64,000 nucleotides of DNA. Source: Fusarium oxysporum f. sp. lycopersici 4287. Taxonomy: Eukaryota; Ascomycota; Sordariomycetes; Hypocreales; Nectriaceae. The notes under the pieces are model-generated. The model ran no database searches. It was not told the origin of the DNA and saw only the letters and a program-made list of their open reading frames with translations. The position numbers and the translations under genes were made by a program. The stretch covers positions 865,746-929,745 of the forward strand of contig NC_030991.1 of the NCBI RefSeq assembly GCF_000149955.1. Direction: 5' to 3'. Shown one piece after another: positions 42,438 through 52,805 of this stretch; position 1 is the stretch's first letter; every line of letters starts with the position of its first letter.

Positions 42438-44711
42438 ATGTCGGACCATCGTCGAGAGATCGAGCGGCTCCAGCGCGAGAACGAGGAGCTCAGGCGCGAG
42501 AAAGAGGAGCTCAGGCGCGAGAAAGAGGCAGAGCGACGCAAGAACCAGAGGACTACACTGGAAGAATATCTATACAATTGCCACTTCCACCTCTACAAGA
42601 AACTCGCCCTCGCTGACAAATCCAAGTCCTCAACGGGATTCACGAAGGTCGAGGGTAAATACTATCCTAAGTGGCTTCGTCCCTGGACCAGTTTCACGAA
42701 CACCCAGCGACAAGATCACTTTGAAGCAATCAGGAGCGTCTGTGGAGAGAGGCGACTCTTCCATCAAGAGAGTACGACTAGAGATCTAGGATCGACGATC
42801 CATCGTAAACGGGCAGGCAACGAGAATGCTGTCGATCATTTTGAGAAGCTTGCTGTGGAAGATCCTGTCTGGGAAATCCTGCGTCCCGTCTGGGACAACG
42901 AGGAGTTGTGCAAGGAATATCGGTGTATGGGACTACGATTCAGCAACAACATCCGGGATTTCACGCAACCGAGCGATGGTGTTCTGGTTGGGGAGGAGGA
43001 CCTGAGCGAGGAAAGGCCGGAGCGACGGCGGCGGACCGGACCGAACAAGCGAGTGGCGTCCGATCAGAGAGTCAAGCCCCCGGCGACGAAACCTGACGGA
43101 GCGGGTGTCCGTACACGCTTGGGCGGAGATGAGAGCCTAGCGTTCGTCTATGACTACAAGGCAGCCCACAAGGTGGCGTTAGAGCGCCTGAAGCCGGCCG
43201 TTGTGAAGGAGACGTTGTTTATGGAGGTAATGGAGCGGATCAACAGCAACAAGTCTCTGAGCGATGCCGAGCTTCGGGGACAAGACAGGGCGGAAGAACT
43301 GGTTGCCATGGCGCTGACGCAGGTCTTCGACTACATGGTAAGGTATGGGGTTGCATATGGCTACATTGCTGCCGGCGAGTCTTTATTATACCTTCATATC
43401 GACCGAGCCAACCCGCAGACGCTGTATTGCCATCCGTGCGTGCCGGATGAGGACGTGGGCGAAGCGTCAGACGGGGATTGGGCCGACGATAAGGTGTCCT
43501 ATACGGCAACGGCTCAGCTGGCTAGCTTTTGCCTATTGAGTCTCCGATCTGAAGCTCTCAAAGGAGCTTCACTCGATGCGGCGTTGCGGAAGGCTGAGGC
43601 AGCACTGAAAAAATGGAGGGAGCCGTACGACGATGCGGCGCGTCTTTTAGGGGCGGAGGATACGAACTCGTCCTCGGCGTCGTCATCGCAAGCGACGGAA
43701 GGCTCGGAGTTCATGTCTAGCGCGGTCCCGGCCAGCCGAGAGGTCTCGTTGCGGTCAAGGCCGTCCTGCAGGTCCACGGCAGTGCTTCGTGGAGACGAGG
43801 CGGACGAAGAAGACGACGGGCTGGACGGCAATCTATACCGATCTCGGGCAAGGACGGACGTCAGCAAACGGAAAGAAGGCCCATCGAGCGGCAGCTCCGA
43901 GGGGGGAGAGGAGGAGGAGGATGCCGAGATGTCCGAGTCGGCACCTGTCAAGCAATACTGCACGCAGGCCTGCCTGTTGGGCCTCAAGAGAGGCTTGGAT
44001 CTTGACAGCAACTGCCCCAACGTGCTCTCGCATCGGTCCACTGAAGGTGGCACCCGGCACCCCATCGACGCCCATGACTTCGCCCGCCTCGTGGGCGAGC
44101 GGCTCCGCAAGAACCCGTATCGAGACTGCGAGGCGTTGGACGGCTGGGGCAAGATGGGAGCGACAGGCGTCCTCTTCAAGCTGGAGCTGGCGCCGTACGG
44201 GTACACGTTTGTGGGAAAGGGAACGCTGTTGCTGCATCTTCGCCGCCTGGAGCACGAGAGCCAGATCTACGCGCGGCTCGACAGGATCCAGGGCGAGGTG
44301 GTACCGGTACACCTGGGACTCGCGCGACTAGACCGGGGCTACATACTCCCTGGCGGGGCCAGGGTCTCCCACATGATGCTGATGTCGTGGTGCGGGGAGA
44401 CGATGGCGAACACGGTGGCCGCGGGCGCTGGCGCTGGCGCGGCGGACCTAGCGGCGGAAGTGCGGCGTTCGTCGCAGGCCGTCTGGGCTGAGGGCGTCGA
44501 CCACGGCGACGAGCACGAGGCCAACCGGCTTTGGAACGACGAGCGCCGCCGCGTCATGCTCATCGACTTCGACCGCGCCACCCTTCGTCCTAATCTCAAA
44601 CACAACCAGCTTGTCAAGGTATCCGGGAAGAAGAGGAAACGGCAGGGAGATGAATTTGGGAATTACAACCGGAAACGTGGTTTCCGACAATATCACCTGC
44701 AGTCAGTGTAG
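42438..44711 (+). CDS. fungal atypical protein-kinase-like protein
   Basis: A 757-residue intronless ORF. Residues 1-40 form a charged coiled coil with tandem LRREKEE repeats. Residues about 45-165 are a conserved N-terminal module (LEEYLYNCHFHLYKKLAL, WLRPWTSF, HFEAIRSVCGERRLF). Residues about 235-350 contain FVYDYKAAHKVALERLKP and a Y-rich segment. A disordered acidic linker with poly-E follows at about 400-500. The C-terminal lobe has a two-cysteine start (YCTQACLLGL), GATGVLFKLEL, GYTFVGKGT, a catalytic-loop-like H689-G-D691-x4-N696 and D710-F-D in place of DFG. This layout matches large ascomycete families annotated as protein-kinase-like. The substrate and true activity are unknown. Start chosen because the coiled coil begins immediately and upstream frames are closed. 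Confidence 0.8.
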   Translation: MSDHRREIERLQRENEELRREKEELRREKEAERRKNQRTTLEEYLYNCHFHLYKKLALADKSKSSTGFTKVEGKYYPKWLRPWTSFTNTQRQDHFEAIRSVCGERRLFHQESTTRDLGSTIHRKRAGNENAVDHFEKLAVEDPVWEILRPVWDNEELCKEYRCMGLRFSNNIRDFTQPSDGVLVGEEDLSEERPERRRRTGPNKRVASDQRVKPPATKPDGAGVRTRLGGDESLAFVYDYKAAHKVALERLKPAVVKETLFMEVMERINSNKSLSDAELRGQDRAEELVAMALTQVFDYMVRYGVAYGYIAAGESLLYLHIDRANPQTLYCHPCVPDEDVGEASDGDWADDKVSYTATAQLASFCLLSLRSEALKGASLDAALRKAEAALKKWREPYDDAARLLGAEDTNSSSASSSQATEGSEFMSSAVPASREVSLRSRPSCRSTAVLRGDEADEEDDGLDGNLYRSRARTDVSKRKEGPSSGSSEGGEEEEDAEMSESAPVKQYCTQACLLGLKRGLDLDSNCPNVLSHRSTEGGTRHPIDAHDFARLVGERLRKNPYRDCEALDGWGKMGATGVLFKLELAPYGYTFVGKGTLLLHLRRLEHESQIYARLDRIQGEVVPVHLGLARLDRGYILPGGARVSHMMLMSWCGETMANTVAAGAGAGAADLAAEVRRSSQAVWAEGVDHGDEHEANRLWNDERRRVMLIDFDRATLRPNLKHNQLVKVSGKKRKRQGDEFGNYNRKRGFRQYHLQSV

Positions 44712-45599
44712 CAGCCATTGCTCTATTTTTGTTCCTCTTTCTGAACAGTATGGTGCATGAAACGGTCTGGAGCCTCCGAGCAGATTACCGAGATGAAGGA
44801 TGCGAGGACTAGACCTGGGTAATCGTGATTGTATATGCTGTCGGAGTTGCTTTGCGGTGCTTGGTAACCCTAGCGGAGCAAGGAATTCTAGAACATAGTT
44901 TATACTACCTTAGTGGCCGGCACTGCGGCAAGAACGGCATCAATGATGCTCCTTTTTTGGCCCAAATGTCGAGGCCCTTTGCGGTAAGATGCAGATGCTT
45001 CGTTCTAACCGATCCAGACCCCAGGGCCGCTTGTACTCGTCTCTGACCGAACTACGAAGTACTTTTTCGTCATGAACTCCTAGCAAAAAAAGGCCGACCA
45101 GACGTCCAAGGCGTTTCTGAGAACGTGACGAATACTGGTATGTCGTGGCGCGTTCGGCCAAAGGTTTCTTGCCAACGAGTGCGGCGCATTCATTTCGTCA
45201 ATAACTCCTTTGCCAGTACACCATCGCCGAGGGGTCTTTCGCTTGATTGCTTTCTCAGATGTTCACACTCCTCGGAGAATGACTGCTGAGCGGTGTTCTT
45301 GACAGAATCTGGCGCCGCTCGTAGCCTGCCCGCTATCGTCTCGCTACAGCAAGTAAACACCTCAAGCCTTCTTAACCGCGCTGCTTACAGTGACTGCAGA
45401 ATCTTTTCACAATGGCCTTCAGGATCGCTAAGGAACTGTTCGACATCTTCGGTTCCCAGTGTCACATTCCACTTCCTTGTATTATCAATCCCCTGCCAAG
45501 TATTGCTGTCCTCGACACTGTTGCCGACACTCTTGCACAGCCGTGCTGTGACCTGACCATTGACTCTCACGTTGACAGACTTGCTAATCAACCAACGGC
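44712..45599. other. no supported gene
   Basis: Short frames on both strands overlap without motifs. The minus-strand frame at 45385-45591 (NVRVNGQVTARLCKSVGN) has protein-like composition but no assignment. Confidence 0.35.
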
Positions 45600-45790
45600 T
45601 TTCAATATTGCTGCAATATTATTGAGTCAATTCAATTCGTTGTGTTCTTCTTCAGACACTGTACCAACTATCTGACATCTTCTTGCATTATGACTGGTCT
45701 TGCCGCATGTTCCACAACGCACCACAAAAGCGTTGGATAAGCAGCGGGATGTCCAGCCGGTCTGGATCCAAACACGACAACCGAGCTTGC
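45600..45790 (-). pseudogene. pogo/Fot-like transposase C-terminal zinc-knuckle scrap
   Basis: A minus-strand reading contains VRCGTCGKTSHNARRCQIVG and then an acidic EEEHNELN before a stop. The same CGxCGxTxHNAR.CQ tail ends the pogo relic at 51469. Nothing upstream retains catalytic motifs, so this is a 3' fragment. Confidence 0.5.
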
Positions 45791-46598
45791 AATCAACGCA
45801 AAATGTCGAAGCGAGTAGTCACTACCGTAACTTGGCATATAAAGGGAGTTCTTAAGATATAATAGTTATCGTTCAAAGGTTTGCCAATTCAATGCTGAGC
45901 TGGTGAGGATGAGGAAGCAGAATCAAGCTGCGACCCTTCTCATCTTGGAAAGCAAGCTAGGATCGTCTGGAAATAAACCCGAACTCCATATCGACTAAGT
46001 TCTTTAAATCAGACTCAAAGTAATAAAAATCGCGCAACCCAGGTTTGGTGGAGGATAGTCTGCGGATAATACCTAGGATATTAATTGAACAGTGCGATTA
46101 CAGACAGACGCCGAGAATGTATGTTGGTCTGAAGGGTCATGCTGGTCGCCGATCCACCTAGAACGGACCATCAGTCATTGAGGCTGGTTCTGCTGAGATA
46201 CAGTGAATGATCTTCACAGCCATCTTAACGACGGAATAAAATCTGAATTGCTACAAACACAATCGATGGAAACATAAGCAGTATCACCGTCTACCGCCAA
46301 TCATTGAGTCAGTAGCGTGGCTGATTGTGGCGCCACAGCCCCGTATCAACGCGTTGCTGATGGTCAACGCGCCTGCGCTCAACTCGCGACCAGCATCTGC
46401 AGTGACGAAATAGTGCAATCGCTAAAACTAAGCTCGGCGTGCAGAATTACGACAAAGTCAATCGTGCTATCGCGGTTCGGGCTTCATCGTCACGGTATGC
46501 CAAACAAAGGTATTCTCACCTTTATCGCCCATGTCGCGTGTGCTGACTGACCAGATCCTTACGACTTTCCAGCTTCGCCATTGAGGTCTCGAGACGCC
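45791..46598. other. no supported gene; 5' flank of the chromodomain gene
   Basis: Only a short motif-free frame at 46317-46550 is present. Confidence 0.35.
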
Positions 46599-47297
46599 AT
46601 GCCTGCCAATACTCCTTCTAAGGAAGATGGTCTGGTTCATCGCAAAAAGTCTGATACTATTAGCGATTCTCCTGTTTTAAGATCTGGCACTGTTCGTACC
46701 AGTACTTCTAAAGGTACTCCCAGAGTCCCCGCCGAGCAGTGCGGTGTCACACCCCGTGCCAAACACGCCGAACACGCCAAACCCAAAAGCACCAAGCCTC
46801 AGCCCAACGGTGACTCGCCTGAAGAGGCCAATCCCGGCTTTAGAGAAGACGTCGCGATTGACGAATTCGTCGATCATCGCGTCGACACCGACAACTCGAC
46901 CGTCGACATCCAGGTCAAGTGGGAGGGCGGCGAGACAACCTGGGAATCAGAATGGAGTCTACAGGAGCAGGTTCCCACGCTTGTCTTCAAATACTGGGAT
47001 AAGCTCGGCGGTCGCGAGGCTGCTACCAACCTCGACATCTACCACGCCTTCAACATTCTCAAGCGCACCGCTCATCCCGGCAAGTCCAAGGGTGACAAAT
47101 ACAAGTACCAGGTGCAGTGGGTTGGATATCGCGCCGCCGATTCAACCTGGGAGCAGGAGTCCAAGCTGCGCAAGATTGCTCCCAGTGAGTTGGAGAAGTT
47201 CGAAGCTAAGCAGTTGGCCAGCGGTGCCTCGACCGAGAAGCGCAAGACTACGCGTGGACCTGGACGACCTCGCAAGAATCGCCGAGTGGGGGATTAA
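46599..47297 (+). CDS. double chromodomain / AT-hook protein
   Basis: A 232-residue ORF starting at ATG 46599 (an upstream TTG in frame is less likely). Residues 1-80 are polar and basic. Residues about 87-140 form a first chromo-like fold (IDEFVDHRVDTDNSTVDIQVKWEGG, ETTWESEWSLQEQVPTLVFKYW). Residues about 148-200 form a second (HAFNILKRTAHPGKSKGDKYKY, QVQWVGYRAADSTWE). An AT-hook RGPGRPRK at 219-226 is followed by KNRR as a nuclear signal. Chromodomains of this kind read methylated histone tails, and the AT-hook would add minor-groove contact. In the second domain Y168 and Y170, W174, Y177 and W184 are available for an aromatic cage. It is probably a heterochromatin-associated factor. It is not HP1 itself, because the C-terminal chromoshadow domain is replaced. 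Confidence 0.75.
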   Translation: MPANTPSKEDGLVHRKKSDTISDSPVLRSGTVRTSTSKGTPRVPAEQCGVTPRAKHAEHAKPKSTKPQPNGDSPEEANPGFREDVAIDEFVDHRVDTDNSTVDIQVKWEGGETTWESEWSLQEQVPTLVFKYWDKLGGREAATNLDIYHAFNILKRTAHPGKSKGDKYKYQVQWVGYRAADSTWEQESKLRKIAPSELEKFEAKQLASGASTEKRKTTRGPGRPRKNRRVGD

Positions 47298-47440
47298 GTG
47301 ATGCACAGGTAACATGCATGTAGAGCGTAGGTGTACGAACGAACACGATCGATAATGGTTTTCATTCTATTTGGCTCGACAATACATTCGTTTAATCAGT
47401 TCTCGCGTGCTCCTCTTTGGCCTTGGCAATGTGAGAAATG

Positions 47441-47480
47441 GGCGGTCCAGTCCAGTCCAGGGTGTCTGGACTGGACCGCC
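47441..47480. repeat. perfect 15-bp inverted repeat with 10-bp spacer
   Basis: Arms ggcggtccagtccag (47441-47455) and ctggactggaccgcc (47466-47480) pair perfectly. The arm contains a direct repeat of cagtc. It lies 144 bp after the chromodomain gene and before the hAT relic. It could be a transcription-end hairpin, paired transposon ends or a replication-prone palindrome. Confidence 0.8.
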
Positions 47481-47637
47481 TGCCTATCTGGAAATATTGG
47501 ACTCTGCCACCAAGAGTCGGACCAAAATTTGATACGGCGATGACGTTCCGGTATTGTTGCATTGATTACTCAGGCCACATCGCATTGAGCATCAAGAATT
47601 GCACTGGTCGAGAAAACTATGTACGGAAACATCTATC

Positions 47638-49730
47638 ATGATCTCCAAATAATTATCTCGTCCTCATCCCACTGTCGGATACACTGAATAGCTCCAATCG
47701 TAGCTGCTGATAATCGGTTCCTCTTCTTTGTCACCATGTCCCCCATCCTACTATACAACCGCTCGTTATCTGCCTCCGTTGGTGGGATGCCGTAAATGTC
47801 AAGTGCCATCCGAGCTGGATGTTCAGCTTAAGGTCCTCGTCCGGATCGTGCCTGTATTGCTCCATTAGGCGCTCCAGATGGTTCAAGAGAACTCATAGCA
47901 AGGCAACACCTCCCACATAAGGCCGTTGCGGCCCTGCCGTGGATATCCTTCGAGCTTTTTTGTGGCAAGCATCAACGGTTTTAATATCTCCATATACCTT
48001 GTGACCGTGACCCAGTCCTCAGTTGACATCTTATCTTCCACAATCAAGAGTTTGGCTGGAAACTTGATATGCTTATCTGCCTCTAGCCGTCTATTTTTCT
48101 GTGTAATCCGGTCAAGACGTGTATTGTGAGCGCGCTTCTCCTTCTCTGAATAGGCATCGATTGGGGCTCGATTGAGGACGGCCGTCTCGAAGGCATAGCA
48201 ATGTGAGCTCCACCGAGTATCGTTCGGCGGGGCTCATCGTCCAGAAGACAATTTTGGGACTCGATTTGTAGCGCTTTAAACTCTCTAGCGCGGCCGCCGC
48301 CAGCGTGTCTATCAGTAATCCGCATAATGATGCGGAGCTTGCCTAGGGTACCCTTGCGCCGCCAGAACTCGAGGTTGTCCTGGAGGGCGCGAGGAGTATC
48401 CATCACCCTCGGTCTCGAAGGCCCTTAGATCTTTTCCATACATGATCTTCATGGCCACGAGATTAGCAATGTGGGCTGTACAGCGTAGCCGATGTTTGCT
48501 GGGATTGAAGCCAAGCATTTGTCCAAGTGCCTCCACGCCTATGTTGCTATTTCCGGCGTTATCCAGGACGAAGTAGCCCTCGAGCTTCTCGAGGCCAAAT
48601 TCCATGATGATCTTAAACAACGCCGTCTGCAATAGCCTCGCCCATGTGTCTCCCGTTGATTGACGGTATAGACAGGAGGATCTTCTTCTTCTTGCCAATG
48701 GGATCGAGGAAGTGTGCGAACACTCCATTGAGGTTAAGAAGATTGCCAGCAGTCCAAAGATCGAATGTAAAGTGGATGTGACCTTCCACCTCCTGCAGCT
48801 GCTCTACAACAACAGCTTTGTAATGGTGAAAGTCTCGTTTAATCCAGCTCACAAGCGTATGAGCTGTTGGTAAGCACCCAGCGGTGCCAATCTGGCGTAT
48901 GCCTCCTGTAGAAGCTCATGGAATTGCGGAAGTTCTACTTGGCGGAAGGAGATATTTGCGTAGGCCATCAAGCGTAGTAAGGCCGTCTTGAATCGCTCAG
49001 GACTAAAGTCGTATATTCGCTGGTTGACAAGAGCTTGCCCGATCGGCCCTGCTGTCGAGGTGTCGCCGTTGAAAGTAAGCCGCCGCTTCTTTTAAATAGG
49101 GCCGTTCGCATCCAAATTGTGTTTATCTCGGAGGTGACGTATCTGCGAGTGCGGGCCGCCAGCAATATTGTACATCGTGTTCCTGTTAGCCTTTCTCTGT
49201 ATGCAAATCTTGCAAAGCCAGAAGATAAGTTGGCTATTCATGTTTTGAATGCGATATCCATGTTCCCATGTCCAGGAGATGTGCTGTCGCTTGGAATGCG
49301 GTGCCATGGTATAGCCTTCGAGCTTACTCCAGTTAATAACTTTGTAGGTATCGTCGACATCATCGGTAGTGTCCTCATGCGTACCGTCAGGGCTTTGGGG
49401 GCAGCAGACGGAAACGCTAAGAGGCTACTTTCTCCTCAGCCGATTACAAGGCTCTACCGAGTGTAATTCACTAATGGAGGATCTGGGTAGCGATTCTGAT
49501 TGGTCAGATCAGCTCGCCAGCTTTTAGCATCATCAGGTTCCGAGTAAGCTGCAAAGACGCGCGCATCAGCCCGACAGGTCATATCGCCAACCTTATATCC
49601 TGTATCAAATATATCAAATGTTATTTCAAATCTAAGTTTTCTATTTGCTTGATTTGAAATAAGATTATGGCATATTTGATTGATTTGTTTGGCAGTTTGT
49701 TTGATTGGGTTTGATTTGTGGGCAGCGCTG
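47638..49730 (-). pseudogene. hAT transposon relic with transposase fragments
   Basis: Read on the minus strand, the left end starts cagcgctgcccacaaatcaa at 49730 and is followed by the same subterminal AT-rich blocks as the intact hAT left end at 30726. Then come a BED-finger piece near 49092-49307 (FWLCKICIQ..HLRDKHN) and catalytic pieces at 48312-48852. The catalytic pieces are HIHFTFDLWTAGN, FVLDNAGNSNIGVEAL and RLRCTAHIANLVAMKIMY, with EFWRRKGTLGKLR after a frameshift. The last piece is the dimerisation tail at about 47638-47820 (IYGIPPTEADNERLYSRMGD, KRNRLSAATIGAIQCIRQW) before a stop. Several stops and frameshifts separate the pieces. No right terminal repeat is found beyond 47638, so that end is truncated. 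Confidence 0.8.
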
Positions 49731-49929
49731 TTCTGGATCATATGTAAAATACTCCATTGCGAATGAATTTGATTATATGAAAGTCTTACTTTAAGCTTCA
49801 AGCTCTATTAGCTACCATGCAGTATTAATACCTTCCTTAGACTCCTTTATTGTATGTCGGCAGTTCGATCTGGATATGATGAGACATATTGCTGCAACCG
49901 CTGTAAAACTTCGTAAGTCCAGAACGTGC

Positions 49930-51469
49930 ACTGGTTAGCTGCGGCAGATTGATCCATGCGTGGCATGCCATCTATACGCGATATTATGGCTAATTCAAGA
50001 AATCTCACGGATCTAGAAGCGAGTGCCATTGCGTAATATGTTCTTGACTTGGACTTACGATCATTTCCTCCCTGCCTTTGTGATGTGGAAGATATGGCTA
50101 ATAAACTGCTTGCTGACCGCGAGGCGTCGCCTGTCGGCAAGCGCTGGGCTTCTAACTTTATCAAGCGATAATTAGAGCTAAAGACGCGTCGTTTTCGCAG
50201 ATATGACTACAAAAAAGGGCCAAATGCGAAGATCCGGAGGTTATTCGGGGCTGGTTCGAGCTCATGGAGAACATAATTGCCAATTATGGCATTGACGCGA
50301 CGGATATCTATAACTTTGATGAGACTGGCTTTATGATGGGCGTTATCTTAACAGGTATGGTTGTTATAAGTGCAGAAAGAAGTTTCAACGCAATATTGGC
50401 CTAGCCTGGAAACCGGGAATGGGTTACGGTGCTCCAAAGCGTCAGTTCGGAGGGTTGGTGCGTGCCGCCGTTCGTCGTTGTTGCGGGCAAAAATCACCTC
50501 TCGACCTGGTATCACGATAGCCCGCTTCCGCAAGATTGGGTCATCGCCACGACTGATAACGGCTGGATAACAAACGAAATTGGCCTAGAATGGGTAAATT
50601 ATTTCGACAAGCTCTCCAAGTCGCGAACTACGGGTGATTATCGCCTCCTCATCCTAGATGGTTATGAAAGTCACTACTCAGCAGGTTTCAAGACGTACTG
50701 CAAGTAAAACAAGATTATAACTCTCTGTATGCCTGCTCACTCGTCCTATATACTTCAGCCTCTCGATTTTGGATGTTTTGGCCCGCTTAAGCAAGCATAC
50801 GGTCGATAAATCGAGAAGAAGTTGAGGGCGGGTATAAGCCATATCAGCAAGGAGGACTTCTTTTCTGCATTTTGTACAACATTCCGAGAATCTATGATAG
50901 ACAATAATATCCGGGGAGGCTTCTGAGGGATAGGTCTTGCGCCTTTGAACTCGGAGAGCGTGATTTCTAAGCTTGATGTGAAACTACGAACGCCGACACC
51001 AGTTTTGGAGGTCGACGAGTTGCCGGTACCTTGGGTATCGAAGACGCCAAATAGTCTGATTGAGGCGACTTTACAGTTAGACTTTATTAAGAATCGAATC
51101 TCCAGACACAAAGGAAGCTCTCTAACTTCTATATTGGATGCTGTAGATCAGTTTGCTAAAGGAGTACGGGGAATTATGCATCAGATCGCCCTATTCAAGT
51201 CGGAAGTGCAGATGCTTCGAGAGGAGAATGAGACACTTAGCCGGCGTCGGCACGTCAAGAGGAAACGTTTGAGGCAAGGAGGAAGCCTAATGCTCCGTCA
51301 GGGTCAAGATCGGCAGGGCCAAAATGATGTTGATGTGCAACTACACGAAGAAAGTCGCGGTAATGGGTGTCTTAAGCGGAAGGCAGGGTCAGAACAACGA
51401 CGATGTGGTGTCTGCGGCAGGACAGTACATAACGCACGAAGTTGCCAGATAGAAGTAGCAGTATCTTAA
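49930..51469 (+). pseudogene. pogo/Fot-like transposase relic with zinc-knuckle tail
   Basis: The order of features is that of a full transposase, with many stops. An N-terminal CENP-B-type helix-turn-helix region comes first (LLADREASPVGKRWASNFI). D1 follows in IYNFDETGFMMGV (near 50320), then D2 in YRLLILDGYESHYS (near 50660) and D3 in SYILQPLDFGCFGPLK (near 50770). The C-terminal part is open (50945-51469), with LLxEN-type heptads and RRCGVCGRTVHNARSCQ at the end. Start, TIR and target duplication are not recognised. The same tail occurs at 45600-45790, indicating at least two copies of the family in the window. Confidence 0.75.
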
Positions 51470-51900
51470 GAATTACATCATAATAAATTTAAGTTGATTG
51501 ATGATGATTTGGTTCATTTTGCTGGGTAGGGAATCGCGAGGGTGCGGCTCGGCGCGACATTCGCTTATCATGCACGTTATCAATAAGGTTTGATAATCGC
51601 CACTTTGACTCAGGAACACAAGTAATTTGTATGAGCAAGTGATCACCACAGTAGTGCCCCTTGCCTTTCATTAGTCGCGCGCTAGTCGTGCTGAATTTTA
51701 CGAGTATCTACGGTATTTCGGCCTGGAGTTGTTGGCAAACTGGGTACTAAGAATCTCATTACGCAACTGCCAGAATCTTCGACAACTGTCATGTGATGTC
51801 TCGCAACCACCACCAGGAAACTCAAGACCTTTCATTGGCCAGTGCAAACGTCAGTATTACAACAAACACGTCGATATATGAGTTTTTATGCGTTATTATG
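51470..51900. other. no supported gene
   Basis: Only a minus-strand frame at 51489-51671 without motifs. Confidence 0.4.
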
Positions 51901-51920
51901 TCTGGACTGGGTTATTCAGG

Positions 51921-51978
51921 TTCGTTCTAGAAATGCCATTGCCAGGTTTTTGAGTTTTGCGAAGACGTAGGAACCTTC
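51921..51978 (+). promoter_or_regulatory. heat-shock elements upstream of the Hsp30-like gene
   Basis: TTCtaGAA at 51925-51932 (preceded by another TTC at 51921) and GAAccTTC at 51971-51978 fit the inverted nGAAn arrangement bound by heat-shock factor. A TATAAAG lies at 52010-52016. Together they lie 180-270 bp before the coding start. Confidence 0.65.
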
Positions 51979-52193
51979 GATCTGATGTCCACTCTACCAA
52001 CCGACCGAGTATAAAGCAATGTATCACATCCTGATCAACCCGAATCGTTCTATTCTCCGCAACACATTCGACAAACAATAATAATGAAATGATCAGACTT
52101 CTTTTGCACGGTTGTAAATCAACTCTCCCTAGAACACTTTCACGAAACCTGAAGCACCTCGGTCTCAAGCCTACTATCAACCAAACACGCAAA

Positions 52194-52805
52194 ATGGCTT
52201 TCTTCCCGCGAAGCCTCTACGACTCCGATACCTCTTTCACTCCATTCTTCCGTCTTTTAGACGACTTTGATAACTACTCTCGCCAGGGAGTAAGCGGCCG
52301 TCGCACTGGTACGCCCAGCTGGCAGCCCAAATTCGACGTCCGTGAGACCGGGGAAGCATATGAGCTTCATGGCGAGCTCCCTGGCATCAACAAGGAGGAT
52401 GTCCACATCGAGTTCACCGAGCCCCAGTCTATGCTCATCAGTGGCAGGACTGAGCGCACTTACACTGCCGGTACTCCTCCTGCAGGCCTCATCGAGGGCA
52501 CTAGCAGGGGCGGTGCCATTACCGAGAGTGGCGACGAGAGCAAGAAGGCCAGTGCGGGGGAAGAAAAGTCCGCCTCACGTGATGCCGGCACTGAGACTAC
52601 TGAGAAGGAAATGCCCGAGACCAAGAAGTCTGACAAGGCCAAGTACTGGCTCTCGGAGCGCAGCGTCGGCGAGTTTTCTCGCAGCTTCAACTTCCCGACT
52701 CAGGTCGATCAGGACTCGGTGACTGCAAACTTCAAGAATGGCATCCTCAATATTCTGGTCCCCAAGGTTAAGAAGCACGAGTCAAAACGTATCGCTATCA
52801 GTTAA
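52194..52805 (+). CDS. Hsp30/Hsp20-family small heat-shock protein
   Basis: A 203-residue protein starting MAFFPRSLYDSD at ATG 52194, like other fungal Hsp30 proteins. Residues about 40-85 are the first half of the alpha-crystallin domain (FDVRETGEAYELHGELPGIN, EDVHIEF..SMLISGRTER). An acidic, serine/lysine-rich insertion (residues about 95-150) interrupts the domain, as in Neurospora Hsp30. The second half has SVGEFSRSFNFPTQVD, FKNGILNILVPK, with the NGIL-x-I/V-P signature of the terminal strand. Small heat-shock proteins form oligomers that hold unfolding clients. The frame continues upstream to another ATG at 52089 that would add 35 residues rich in Arg/Leu. The heat-shock elements and TATA position fit a leader containing that upstream ATG only poorly. 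Confidence 0.9.
   Translation: MAFFPRSLYDSDTSFTPFFRLLDDFDNYSRQGVSGRRTGTPSWQPKFDVRETGEAYELHGELPGINKEDVHIEFTEPQSMLISGRTERTYTAGTPPAGLIEGTSRGGAITESGDESKKASAGEEKSASRDAGTETTEKEMPETKKSDKAKYWLSERSVGEFSRSFNFPTQVDQDSVTANFKNGILNILVPKVKKHESKRIAIS

Noticed and set aside
43514..44206. minus-strand ORF of 230 codons
   Set aside because: It is the antisense shadow of the kinase-like gene, whose plus-strand frame has coherent motifs.
46744..47301. 185-codon plus-strand ORF overlapping the chromodomain gene
   Set aside because: It is an out-of-phase Ser/Thr/Pro/Arg-rich shadow of the chromodomain frame.
47500..47637. right terminal repeat of the hAT relic
   Set aside because: No cagcgctg-type end or partner of the ttctggat flank at 49731 was found, so the relic is treated as truncated.
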